From contig CM060831.1 in assembly GCA_030762175.1 (NCBI GenBank), forward strand, positions 498,501-562,500: a stretch of 64,000 bases of DNA. Reading direction: 5' to 3'. The translations under genes were made by a program, and so were the position numbers. This DNA comes from Metallyticus violacea (lineage: Eukaryota; Arthropoda; Insecta; Mantodea; Metallyticidae). How positions within the stretch are numbered: position 1 is the first letter of the stretch; each line of letters starts with the position of its first letter. The notes below the pieces were generated by a model. The model worked only from the letters and a program-made list of their open reading frames with translations. It made no database searches and was not told the origin of the DNA. Positions 21,472 through 33,290 of this stretch are shown piece by piece.

Positions 21472-24400
21472 GAAGAGAAACAGAAACAGTGATGTCTATT
21501 TCATTAAATTGGATAATCAATTTATAATTCCAGCCAAAAAGGCTAAATTTTTGACGGTCCAATCCCGCTTAACAGCGGCCGGAATGTAAAACGTGGATTA
21601 TCGGTAAAATTGAAAATAAATGTTATTTGTCTAAAATATCGTTAAACCGACAATATTGCCATCTGTGCAGATAAAATCATTTAAGCCTATTTCAGTATTA
21701 AAACTAGTAATATTTCCAAGCAAAATGCTGTATGTATTATGGGCATTTGTGCTGTTATTTGCCGGCGAGAGAATTGCTGCGTTTTCGATAAATTTACAAC
21801 AAATATTTTGATACAAAATTTTCCCAAATTAATACTATTACCACTTGTGCAGAGAAACTGAATTATGCATGATCATTTCACCATAAAGTGAGTGATCAAT
21901 TAATATTTCTACGCAAAAAATGAAATGTAAGGTTTCGGGCTGTTAAGTGATGGTATATAATATGGAGCATAATCGGTAAAATAACAAATAAGATTTCATT
22001 ATTGTAAAATATTGCCAAAGTTCTACTATTGTTACCTATGCAGAGAAACTGGCCTGAGATGGTAGTTTTACGTAAAAATTCGGTATTACATTTATATTAC
22101 CACCTCAAAGGAGGTAAATTTATGATGGACCATCGGGCACTTACCTGCCTGGTAGTAAAATTGTTAATTATAGGAAAAATTGGTTTTAACATATTCTTAG
22201 TAATGCCCTCTGCGGAAATATTTATTGAGTCAGAAATGCCTATTTCCGTTAAAATTGGATGTTCAATTTATAATTCCATTGTAAAGGGACTAAATGTATG
22301 AAAGACGATCTGGCTCTCATCTGCCGGCAAGTACAATCATGCATTATCGGTAAACTTAAGAATAAAATATTACTGGTGTTAACTATTGCTTAACTGTGCA
22401 GAGAAACTAAATCAAGGTAGCCTATTTCCGTATGAAACATGTTATCAACTTACATTTCCAATCCCAAAATGCTTAATATGTTATCATAGATCGTGACGTT
22501 AATTGCCGGCGACAGAATTGATCCGTTATTATTAAAAATACGAATAATGCTCTATTAATGTAAAATGTTAACAAAGTAGATTGTATTACCACAGAAACTG
22601 AGTCGTTTATACTTATTTCACCAAAATGTGCGATTCGTTTAATTTCCAACATAAAAAACGAAACCTATGACCGTTTCGGGTTGTTACTTCCGGCATGTCA
22701 AACAGTACATTATCTATTCAATAAAGAACAACATTTTATCATTATAAAATATTTCTGAAGTACCAGTACTTTCATTGTGCGGTGATTAGATATTCCACCA
22801 AAATTAATTATTGCTTTCAAATTTCCACCTGAAAGAGGCCAAATGATGAGCTATTGGCCTCTTACTTGCCGGTTAATAAACCTGTCCATTATCTCTAATA
22901 TTCTAACAAAATATTTTTCTTGTAAATTCTAGCCAAAATTGTAATAATATCGTCTACACAGAGAAAATGGATGCTTATTTTAGTTAAAATTGGTATATCA
23001 ATTTATAATTTCATTGCAAAAATACTAAATTTGTGACTGGGGTTCAAAATCTTACTTGCCGGTAACAGAGTCCCTCAATTATCGGTAAAACCAACCACAA
23101 TTTTTATGTACAATAATAACAAAGTATTAGTTTTTTTTAATGTGTACAGAAACTGACATAATGACGCCCTATTTCAGTTAAAATTGGATAATTCTTTTAA
23201 ACATCCACGAATAACGGATAAATTTATGATAGACCATCTGGCTGTCATCTATTAGACAAGTGAAATGCTGCATTGGCGGTAAAAAGAACAAAATCTTATT
23301 AGCAATGTAGCTAAACTGGTGATATTGCCACCTGTGAAGAGAAATAAGACTATTTCAGCGTAAAACAGTGAAATAAATCATTATTTCAAACGCCAAAATG
23401 ATAAATATACTACCGGCGATTATGCGGGTTATTATCGGCAAAAGAATTTCTCAGTTATCGATGAAAATACCAAACATTTTACTGACGAAAAATGTTCACA
23501 AAGTGCAGAGAAACTGAACTGTAAATGTTTATTTCACATTAATGATTAAATTATATTTCCACAGGGAAAAAAAAAAAAAATCAAATGTATGACCGTTTTG
23601 GGTTGCTACCTATCGACACGTTTAACGGTCCATTATCGAAACAATGTAGAACTTTTACTTATATTAAATATTATTAACAAAGTACTAGTATTTTAACTTG
23701 TGGAAGGAAGCTGACCAGTAATGGAATTTTCAGCCGACGTTAAATTCATGAAGTACAATCGGGCTTTTATCTGCCCGGTAGTAAAGCGGTTCAATGTCGG
23801 TAAAATTACCAACGTGATATTATTCTTATAAATATTGCCAAATTCCTAGTAATGTCATTTTCGCATTACGACTGAATCAGTGATACCTGTTTCGATTAAA
23901 ATTGAATGATTAAATTTAAAACTTTTTCCACAGCAAAAAGGCTAAATTTATGACCGGCAACCAGGCTGTCACCTGCCGGGATGTAAAACCGTGCGTTATT
24001 GGCAAAATTAAGAACAAAATATTTTTGGTATAAAATATTGCCAACTCTAATATTGCCATCCGTAAAATATTCACAAAATATATATTATTACCACAGAAAC
24101 TGAATTGTACATATTTCACAAAAAAGTGTGTGATCCGTCTAAATTCCACCGCAAAAATCGAAACGTATAACCGTTTTCGAGTTGTTACCTAATGACATGT
24201 AAAACGGTGCATGATCGGTAAAATGAGAAGCTTCATGTAAAATATTATAAAAGTACTAGTATTGAAACTTGTGCCGACAAACTACCAAATAATGGAATTT
24301 TCCGACACAAAAATAGACATTACTTCTATTTTTCCACCGCAAAGAAGCTAAAAACGGCAAGGGGGCTCTTACCTGCCAGCTAGTAAAACAGTACGAAATA

Positions 24401-25362
24401 GGGAAATTTACGAACTCATTATTCTTGTAAAATTTTGCCAAAATTCTAATAATGCTCTCTTTGCAGAGAAACTGAATCAGTCAGTCAAAACTGTATAATC
24501 TATTTATAATTCCACCACTAAGAGGCCAATTTCATAAACTGGGCGGTCGGCTGCCGGCTAGTAATACGCTGCATCATCGGTAAAAGTCAGAGCATGTAAC
24601 TATTGCTAAACTGCCAGCATTGCCATCTGTCCACAGGAACTAAACCACGGACGCCTATTTCAGTATAACTCTGGGTAATCAACTAGACTTTCAACACCAA
24701 AATACTAAATACATCACCCGCGTTCGGGCTGGTAACTGTTGGCAACATACTTTCTCCGTTATCGAAAAAAAAGGGGGGGGGGAAGAGGACAAATATTTAA
24801 TTGAGGCAAAGTGTTCACAAAGTATTGGTATTTCTATCCCTACAGAGAAACTGAAACGTACATGATTACTTCACCAGATGTTGGGTGATTAATTAATATT
24901 TCTACCACAAAAAACAACACGGTTTCAGATTGTTACCTGACGTCATGTAATATAGAGCATATTCGGCAAAATGAAGAATAACATATAAAATGTTGCAGAG
25001 TACCTGTGTAGAGAAGTCGGCCTGTGATGCTACTTTTGGTAAAAAATTAGGTATTACGTTTATATTTCCAAACGCAAAGAAGCTAAATTTATGACAGGGC
25101 ATCGAGCTTTTATATGGTTGCTAATAAAACGGTTTATTATCGGTTAAACGGCAAACATTATTTCATTCTTTTAAAACATTGCCAAATTTCTAGTAATACC
25201 ATTTGCGGGAAGAATCTGAATCTGTGATGCCTATTTGAGTAAAAATTTATGATTAGTTCATAAATATACCACAAAAAACTTAAATTTATTACCGACATTC
25301 GGGGTCTGAGCTGCCAACACTAAACACAAAATTATCGGTAAAAACTTGAAATAGCAATGTAT

Positions 25363-25396
25363 TTTTATGAGTATTTTGTACAAAATACTCATAAAA
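25363..25396. repeat. 34-bp perfect palindrome inside a D-type monomer
   Basis: Bases 25,363-25,379 are the exact reverse complement of 25,380-25,396, with no spacer. The left arm reads TTTTATGAGTATTTTGT. Other D monomers have a single copy of a similar tgtaaaatattcac stretch here, so the palindrome is a local inverted duplication. Confidence 0.95.
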
Positions 25397-26552
25397 TTCT
25401 AGTTAGTTCATGCGTGCAAGGAAAATGATACAATGATGTCTATTTCAGTAAAACTTTGACGAACAATTTATAATTCCATTGTAAAGGAGGGAAATTTATG
25501 ATTAGCAATCGGGCTATCAACTGCAGGAAATTAAAATGGTGGATTATGGTAAAATCAAGAACAAAATGTAATTAGTGTAAAATATTGCTAAACTGGCACT
25601 ATTGGCACCTCTATAAGAAACAGACGCATATTTCAGTAAAAATCCGGGTAATGAACCGCTATTTTCCATCTCGCAAAAGCTAAATATACTATCGGTAAGA
25701 GAATTTCCCAGTTATGGATAAAAATACAAAAATATTTCATTAGTGAAAAATGTTCACAAAGTAATGCTATTACAACATGTGCATAGAAACAGCATAACAT
25801 GGTTATTTCACCAAAATGTGGGTGAATGATATCTATTTTCACCTTAAAAACAACTGAAAAAGGGAGTATTGTCATTTGTGCAGAGAAACCGACCAGTGAT
25901 GGGATTTTTAGGGGAAAAAAAATGTGTATTACATTTACATTTGCACTGCAGAGAGGCTAAATGTGAGAGGGCCATCGAGCTCTTACCTGCCAGCTAGTAA
26001 AACTATTTGGTGAAATTTAAAACATATTCTTGACAAATATGGTCAGTTCTAGAAATGCTATTTCGAGGAGAAACTGAATCAGTAAAGCATATTTATGATC
26101 AATTTATAATTCCAACGCTAAAAGGATAAATTTATAACCGGCATTCTGGATCTTACCAGTCGGCTGCATAAACGCTACACTACGTAAAAATTTAAACAAA
26201 TCATTTTATGTAAAATATTCACAAAGATTAGTTTATTTCATATGTGCAAAGAAACTGAAACACCAATGCCTATTTATGTTAAAATTTATTATCAATTTAT
26301 AATTCCATCATAAAATGTTAAAATTTATTATAGGACATAACATTTTTTACCTGCCAGAAAGTAAAACACTGCAATATCGGTAAATTGAACTTTTTATTGG
26401 ATTAATATAATGCCAAAGTACTAATATTTGGGCACAGAAAATAGCCAATGATGTCATTTTGAGGCAAACATTTATATATATACACGACAAAGAGTCCAAA
26501 TTCATTACATGCAATCCGGCTCTTACCTGCCTGTTTGTAAAACGGTTCATTA

Positions 26553-26553
<1 letters not shown>

Positions 26554-26592
<39 letters not shown>

Positions 26593-26606
26593 GTTGTTGT
26601 TGTTGT
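26554..26606. repeat. (ATT)n(GTT)n microsatellite inside a C-type monomer
   Basis: About 12 ATT units followed by GTT units interrupt the right part of a satellite monomer. The poly-Asn ORF on the minus strand comes only from this repeat. Confidence 0.96.
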
Positions 26607-27720
26607 AATATATTACCCGATTCCTAGTAAAGCCATCTACGCTGAGAAACTGAATCAGTAATTTTTCAGTTAAATTGTCATTATTTAATAATTTCACCAA
26701 AATAAATGTCAAATTTATAACAAGCATTCCAGGTATTCGGCTCCGATTCCTTGAATTATCGGTATAAACTAATCACATTGTTATGTAAAATATTCACACA
26801 GTGCTAGTTTTTTTCTCATTTGCAAAGAAGTGATACAGTCATGTCAATTATGATACGAATTGTATGATAAAATAATAATTCCACCGTATAGGGCTAAATT
26901 GATGACCGGCCATCAGGCTCACACGTCCCATCACTAAAAAAAATAAACAAAGAGAGACGAATAAAAAGAAAATGAAAAGGTACACTATCGGTAGATTTAA
27001 GAAAAATATCTGATTAATGTAATTTGCAATATTGCTAACTGCTAGTACTACCTATACAGAGAAACTAAATCTGGGACACCTATCTCAGTATGAAACCATG
27101 TAATCAACCTTTTCCATAGCCAAAATAGTAAATATATTACCGGCGTTTGGGCTGGTAATTGCCAGCGACAGAATTTGTCCGCTTTAGACAAAATCGGAAA
27201 AATATTTCATTGATGAAAATGCCCATATAGTAGTGGCACTACAACTGTGCAGAGAAAATGAAATGTACATGCTTATTTAAGCTAAAAGTGGGTGACCAAC
27301 TTATATTTCCATTTCAAAGACCAAACTTGGTTTTGGGTTATCTGCCATCAGGTAAAACTGTGCATTATCTGTAAAATGGCAAACATTGTATTACATTCAC
27401 ATATTGTCAAAGTATCACTATCTGACAGAGGAATTGAATCAGTGATATCTAATTTAGTTAAAATGTGATGATCAATGTATTATTCCACTACTAAAATGCT
27501 AAATTTATGACCGACATTCCAGATCTTGCAAACCGGTAGCATGATCCCTATATTATTAGTAAAATTTGAACATTTTTTTTTGCAACACATTCACAAAGTA
27601 ATATTTTTTCATATTTGCAAAGATATTGAAACAGTAATGCCCATTTCAGTTAAAATTAGATTATCAATTTTATAATTCCACCATAAAATGCTACATCATT
27701 GGTAAAAATCAAGAACATAA

Positions 27721-28801
27721 TCTCTGAACATAATGAAAAACATAATAGACTGCTGCTTTTGAATAGTATATAGCTTTCATTTCTTCCTTTATTAGCAAAA
27801 TTTGAAATAACACTGAATTCTTGTTTGTTCCCAAAATATACAAATCAGATTTTAATAGGGCAAGTGAAGTTAAAAAAAAGGAAATAATTCATGTCATATG
27901 TTATTTAAAAGCTACGTTATTAATTCATTGTAAGATCACATGGGCTCACTGGAAACATAAAGAGGAAAATTTGCATTAATTAATGGAGTGACGCAAGCTT
28001 GTTAAAAGTAAATAATCAGATTTACAATTTGCATTACTATAGTAAGGTTTAAAAATGCCTCAACATTTGGAATCCATGAAAATTATCCATTATGGACTCA
28101 CAATTTCACTGATAAATGGAGAAAAATTACAATTGAAATGCAAAAAGAAAGTTATAAATATAAGTCACTTGTTCCTGCTGCCAGAAAGTGAACCATCTCA
28201 CCAACAAAACTTTATTTAAAATCTTGGTTATTGGAGCCTTAACAGGTTATTTAAAACAACTTATATGTCACTTTACACCAGTCAAAGAGCTCAAAAGTGG
28301 TAAATTGGCTATGGCCAAAAACAACAGAGTAAGAACAACAGTACCAGCGATTCAGATGGAAAGACTTTGATTTTTGCAATTTTTTTCATTACAAGTTCTG
28401 TACATAATGTAGGCATTCTAAAATACTTTCTTTTAATGTGCTTAGAATAATGTTTCATTGATTATTTTAAACAAATCATAATGTTAATTCATTCTTGTGA
28501 CACATTTTCCTTGTCATTAAATGCAAGCATTTATCCTTCTCTGGAGCAAATGCTCAAGCATAACTGACATTGAGGGACTCTCCAAATGGGAGAATAAATG
28601 GGCAAACATAATTAAGGAGGTACAAGAGAGAAGTCTTTCCTGACAAAGAACCAAAATATGACAATAATTATAAATTTAGCTGCCATGATAATAAGATGTG
28701 AAAAAACCAAGACTTGATTCTAATGACTTGCAATAATAAATGATCCTACATGTTCCTCCCTTCACAATGGACATACAGCACATCACCCAGTAGACTTATG
28801 T

Positions 28802-28804
<3 letters not shown>
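27721..28804. other. Unassigned AT-rich DNA
   Basis: The satellite ends here. No element, repeat period or convincing ORF was found on either strand. Confidence 0.6.

Positions 28805-28842
<38 letters not shown>
28805..28842. repeat. (GA)n microsatellite
   Basis: Nineteen GA-type dinucleotide units without interruption. Confidence 0.97.
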
Positions 28843-28844
<2 letters not shown>

Positions 28845-28856
28845 ACTATAAAGACA

Positions 28857-30590
28857 ACATTACATTTCCTGTCATAGCCATATAACTATCAACATAAACA
28901 AAAAATGCATTTATCAAACAGCGACAGTTTTGAGTTTTAAGTTAATGTAATGCACTGCAATTTGTTAGGTATTAGCATTCATTTAAAATTGTACACAGTA
29001 CACATTTACAACTTTGAAGCTTGTCATTGTACATTTTAAATGCTTGTTCTTTCACAAACACACAGTATGCATATGTTATACTTAGGAAGGAAGAAAAGTG
29101 AGAGCATTATGTCAAATATCAGGCTGTTGGTCAATAAAATTTCAGTAAACTGGCTGAAATACTGTTATAATAATATACAGCGATACTGATGAGAAATGTC
29201 CTGAAAGGCCTTTGCCATACCTTCTCAAATCTAAAGAAATGCTCAGAAAATATTCAGAACTTTCTTGGTGCCATAAAGCTGTGAAACATTATTAATTCAA
29301 ATAAATGGCTAGAAAAATAATATTCATGCACTAAACTCTATAAATTCACTCAGTTTTAATTAGGAAGTCCTATTGCAGCACACTTCTGAAAATGGAAATG
29401 GAGATCTCCATAGGGTGATTGACAATGGATTTTTTCTAACAAAGCACAAATATAGAAAATCACTAAGTGCTCTAATATTTCTTGGTCTAATAGGTTGGTA
29501 ACATACCCACCATATTTGTGTGAGGTCATCAACTTATGAGGATTAAATGTAAGCCCTAAAAGACATATGAACAATTCTAAATTTAAACTTGGCACCTATA
29601 GATGTCAGAGGAATCTCAAGTACCATGTATGTGATAAAATATTCCTTGCATATGATATGGCATACAATTTTATTTTTACACTCAAATGTCAAACAAAGAG
29701 AAAGAGACAAACTGAACCAGGAAATACCAAGTAAAACACCAGTTTCTAAACTTTCATAGCCATGTAACTATCAAAATAAGCAAAAATTCACATATAAATA
29801 CAATTTTAGTCTCCAGGAGAAGTAAATGTAATGTATTTAAGTTTTTTATGTATTAGCATTCATTTAACATTTTAAGCAGATACATTTAGAGCTATGAAGC
29901 TTGTATTGAATATCTTTGTAAATGCTCGTTCTTTCACAAAACCATGTATGCATGTCTTAGGTAAGAAGAAAAGTAACTGATTATGCAAAAAATGTTAGGC
30001 TGCTGGTTGCAGCATTAAAATCCCAGGACTAGTGAAATACTGTTTATAACCGTTATAATAATAGTTATATTAGGGAAAAGCTCGGAAAAATAAATTCAGT
30101 ACTTCATTAGAGAACAAAAGTTGTGAAACATTTTAAATTTACAAATAAATGACAAGAAAAAAAACAATAATATAGAGTTGATTAAGTTAAGTAGTACATG
30201 TGTGTGTACGTGTGTACATATATATAACTTAATTCTCTAAAAGAGCACAGTTTTAATTCAGAGAACTATTGCAAGATCAATTGCAGTACTCTTCTGAAAA
30301 TGAAGATATTCTTCATTGGTAAACTGACAATAGATTTCTTCTAGTATAAACAAAAAAAATTAAGCCCAAAGGTGAAAAAATAACAGAGTTTGCTGGTTTT
30401 TCTCAATAGATTGGCAGCATGTCTTCCATTTTTGTACTTATTTGGAGATATGCGTAAACTTACACAGTATAAACCATTCAAATGTAGTTACACTTAGCAC
30501 TTACAGATGTCAGAGGAGTAGGTCATCATCTCAAGTATCATGTGTATGATAACGTATTTATTGAACATGAAATGGCAGGAAATATTGTCC
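28857..30590 (+). repeat. Tandem duplication, ~0.89-kb unit, two diverged copies
   Basis: Copy 1 is about 28,857-29,690 and copy 2 about 29,738-30,590. Matching landmarks are catagcca(t)(a/g)taactatca at 28,875 and 29,756; ttaggtattagcattcattta near 28,965 with its partner near 29,850; tgctcgttctttcacaaa-type sequence near 29,045 and 29,925; cttctgaaaatg at 29,382 and 30,290; and gatgtcagagga at 29,601 and 30,506. The offset grows from ~881 to ~905, so indels have built up. No coding content was recognised. Confidence 0.8.
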
Positions 30591-31344
30591 AGGATTCACT
30601 TTTTTCAGGTATGGAATTCAACATTCTTTTTAAATGTGGTTAATGGATAACTGCTTATGATGGTGCACAAGCTTATCAAGACGACTACAGATTTACTTCT
30701 TACAAATTCTGAAGATTTACTCGTTTCTTATTAATTTCGGTTTACATTTTATTTCTGATATTTATAATACGTGAAGATTCATAACACTGCGAAGCCTACT
30801 TGTGTTTACTGTAAAAGAGTGTTGATATCTATTTCCTTTTAATTCAATGGAGCATTAATGCAAAGGTTTCTCACTTTTATCAACTTAAAGCTTTAGTTTA
30901 TCTTACTACATCATAGTAGCCAAAAATACCCTAAGTTTAATCCTTTGTTGATAGCATTTTGTACTATCTGATGTTTTCTAACAAGTCTCCTACAATACAC
31001 TGAGGTTGGTTGGTTAAGTTAAATGAAGTTATGAGAATTTTCATTTCTACTATCAATTACTTGTTCTATTTGAGTACATTACTACTTTTGACAACTCTCA
31101 GTTATCAATTTAAAAGAATTTGCACAGCACGTGTAATTTGAATGATCATCTTATCTAATTATTACAGGCCAAATGAGAACTTCTAAGAAAAAAAAATTAT
31201 AAAAAATTATATTATCTATGGGAAATATAAATATTATACTGCCTAATACCCTATTATGAGTTATAAATGAACAATAGTTCACATTTGATGCTAGTAAATA
31301 TACATTTTTAGACATTTTCTGACTTTAGGGTAGTCTTATCAATT
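30591..31344. other. Unassigned AT-rich DNA
   Basis: No ORF of note, repeat or known element was found on either strand. Confidence 0.6.
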
Positions 31345-33290
31345 ACAAGGGTGTATCAGAAAGTGAAAGCAAGAACATGTACCACATTAACAACCTAGTA
31401 AACGTATGCAAAGAAATAAATCATTCTAAGTGCAATCAATCAGGACAATATGCACTTGAAGCATTATTCCACTAGCTTCTGCATTCTGGTGGAGAACACT
31501 AGAGATTACGAGAGATCCAAATGATGATAGAAAGGGCTACATCTGGGCTGTAGGTTCCAGAACCTTGAAACCCAAATAATTTATATTTTTGCAGTATGGC
31601 TGACTTAATATGAAGTTACAACAATATTTATTTAATAGGCATTTGCTCCGAATTGCTGGTTTCAGATTATTGTTGAGTAAATCACTTCTTGTACTGTTCA
31701 TCGTTCCTACCTTTTCCTTACAGTTGATCTTTTGAGTTCCAAAAAACTGTGAGCATTACAATTAATGTGAAAAATAAATCTTGAATTACTTCTTTGTTGG
31801 AGTTTCCAGATCTACATACTTTATGTTTGGATTCTGACTCATAGTGATGAAATCCAGTTATCACCTGTGAGTTTCTGCTTAGAATTCTGTGCCTTCATTG
31901 TCACAATGGTCTTATATCTGTTGGAAGTTCTCAACACATTAGTGCCTGTTTTTTTTTAAACAAAAGATAAAGGATATAAGAGTATAGCAAGAAAGGGAAG
32001 GGGAAGTTGAAGTGGGATCAGTCGCGAGCTAGAAAGCTAGGTGGTGAGGTACTCCATATTTGCATTCAAGGGTGATGGGTAAGAACGGCGTGCAATGCAT
32101 GTACAGTAGATGAAGAAAGGTTAGCTGGGAGACAAGCTTAACCTGGGTTCAGCTTGCCCCCTTGGGAATCAGGAGTGGTAGTGTAACAGATTAGGAGAGG
32201 AGATACTTTAATCACCATTTATATTTGTAGTTTGGTTGTTGTTTGCATTCCTGCAAGTCGAATTGTGTGACATCAATGTTGATTTATCTTTTGCGTTCTG
32301 TAGCATGTGCGGCAGGGCAGCAGCGTTGCTTGCTGCTAGGCTATATCTTGTAGTGTTGTCCTGCGACACACATTCCCTCCCTAAGTGTGTCATTACAGCC
32401 CTCTTCTAAAAGGATGAGGCAGATCAACGGAGAGTCCCATGTGATGACCAGATTCTTGTCATTCTGACTGCCAAGACCTATTGGTGCCGAGCTTTATGGA
32501 GAACGTAATTCTCAGTAGAGAACCGTGTGACTCCGGTGATTTCTGCGCTATAGGTGCTGGATTTCTGTGTAGACTTGTTTTCTGAACTGGTGTGCTGAAC
32601 TATGAAGGCGTAGATGATTGGCTGCGGTAGCTGTAGTTGTAAGGTGTGCCTGGCGAAATCAGGCTTGAGATATTAGTAAGTGGCGGCGTTGTGGTCGAGT
32701 TAGTGTTCCGAGCGCGCTTGGTTGTTGGAGCGGGGTGGGAGCGGTGGTGTTCTTTTCACTGCTTATAGTACAAGTGTGCGATGCAACGACTGGTTTACTC
32801 CGAGTCATGCTGCTTCTTGAGGTGGTGCTCTGAAGGCACACCTCAGACGAAGTGTGCCTATGATCTGAGGTAAGATTTCTTGGCTCCCTACTCGCAGGGC
32901 TTTATGGAAGTTCAACTTGTAATGATTTGGTCGGCAGAACGATGACTAATCTCCAAAGAACCCGCAACCTCATCGATGACTACTCGCCGGTTCGCAAGTA
33001 TCTTCTCTCGATTTTGCTGAATTTTCTCGGCAGTGGTGTAGGTTGACGGGCGTGCTATTCTCTCCTTGTGCAACTACTTTTAAACTTCTACACTTTATAG
33101 CACAGCCCCCGTATTGTGTGGAAAGTCTCCGATGAATTTCAATCTCTTGACACACTTTCGGATCAAATAAATTGGATTATGTTCTTTGTTCCTCCTGGTG
33201 TACGCTGTCTCAGCAGCAAGAAAAATGACGCGATGAAAGTCAAACTTCGATAATGTGAACATAATAGTACCAACTGCAAGCATGGCTACA
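31345..33290 (-). pseudogene. Mariner transposase relic, minus strand, split by an insertion
   Basis: The N-terminal part is at about 33,290-32,860. One minus frame begins VGTIMFTLSKFDF. Others read EIHRRLSTQYGGCA, then RPSTYTTAEKIQQNREKI and ANRRVVIDEVAGSLEISHRS, which is the mariner helix-turn-helix region. The C-terminal part is at about 31,960-31,345. It reads FHHYESESKHK (after the first catalytic site), LTVFWNSKD, NSTRSDLLNNNLKPAIRS, and YSPDVA near 31,534-31,552 (the family's YSPDLAP). The parts are in the right order for one transposase and are separated by ~0.9 kb of GC-richer sequence (31,955-32,860). Frameshifts and stops are frequent. The sequence near 31,345 (gggtgtatcagaaagtg) could be an end of the element, but I could not pair it with the other side. 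Confidence 0.82.
31955..32860 (-). mobile_element. GC-richer insertion in the mariner relic, possibly a 5'-truncated retroelement
   Basis: This stretch is visibly richer in G, C and CpG than everything around it. It separates the two halves of a mariner transposase, so it is best explained as a later insertion. On the minus strand it ends with a CT-rich stretch and a run of nine A (31,949-31,957 on plus, as T), as retroposon tails do. Its minus-strand frame at 32,659-32,841 is rich in Ser, Thr and Arg, and I do not recognise the product. Its edges are uncertain by tens of bases, and I found no clear target duplication. It could also be a promoter-like CpG island, but its position inside a transposase makes that less likely. 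Confidence 0.5.

Larger units (their letters stand above)
21472..27720 (+). repeat. Satellite block 2: same ~185-bp family, A-B-C-D-E higher-order array
   Basis: Same monomer family and order as block 1. Approximate monomer starts: E 21478, A 21669, B 21858, C 22047, D/E hybrid 22215, A 22408, B 22602, C 22785, D 22966, E 23152, A 23342, B 23516, C 23709, D/E 23873, A stub 24058, B 24100, C 24281, D/E 24474, A 24643, B 24853, C 25017, D 25212, E 25423, A 25622, B 25795, C 25887, D 26075, E 26252, C 26440, D 26647, E 26831, A 27064, B 27252, D 27432, E 27615. Skipped and hybrid monomers fit unequal exchange. Monomers five apart look more alike than neighbours. Divergence between units is high, so the array is old. 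No coding function. Confidence 0.88.

Noticed and set aside
22659..22678. cgaaac/gtttcg hairpin in B-type monomers as a conserved RNA element or ribozyme
   Set aside because: Only some B monomers keep the pairing and no CUGANGA core is nearby, so it is not a hammerhead and not clearly conserved.
26347..26727. Poly-Asn protein on the minus strand
   Set aside because: The Asn run comes from the ATT microsatellite within satellite DNA.
32000..33200. CpG-island promoter of a host gene
   Set aside because: It sits between, and partly overlaps, mariner transposase motifs, and no gene follows on either side; an insertion explains it better.
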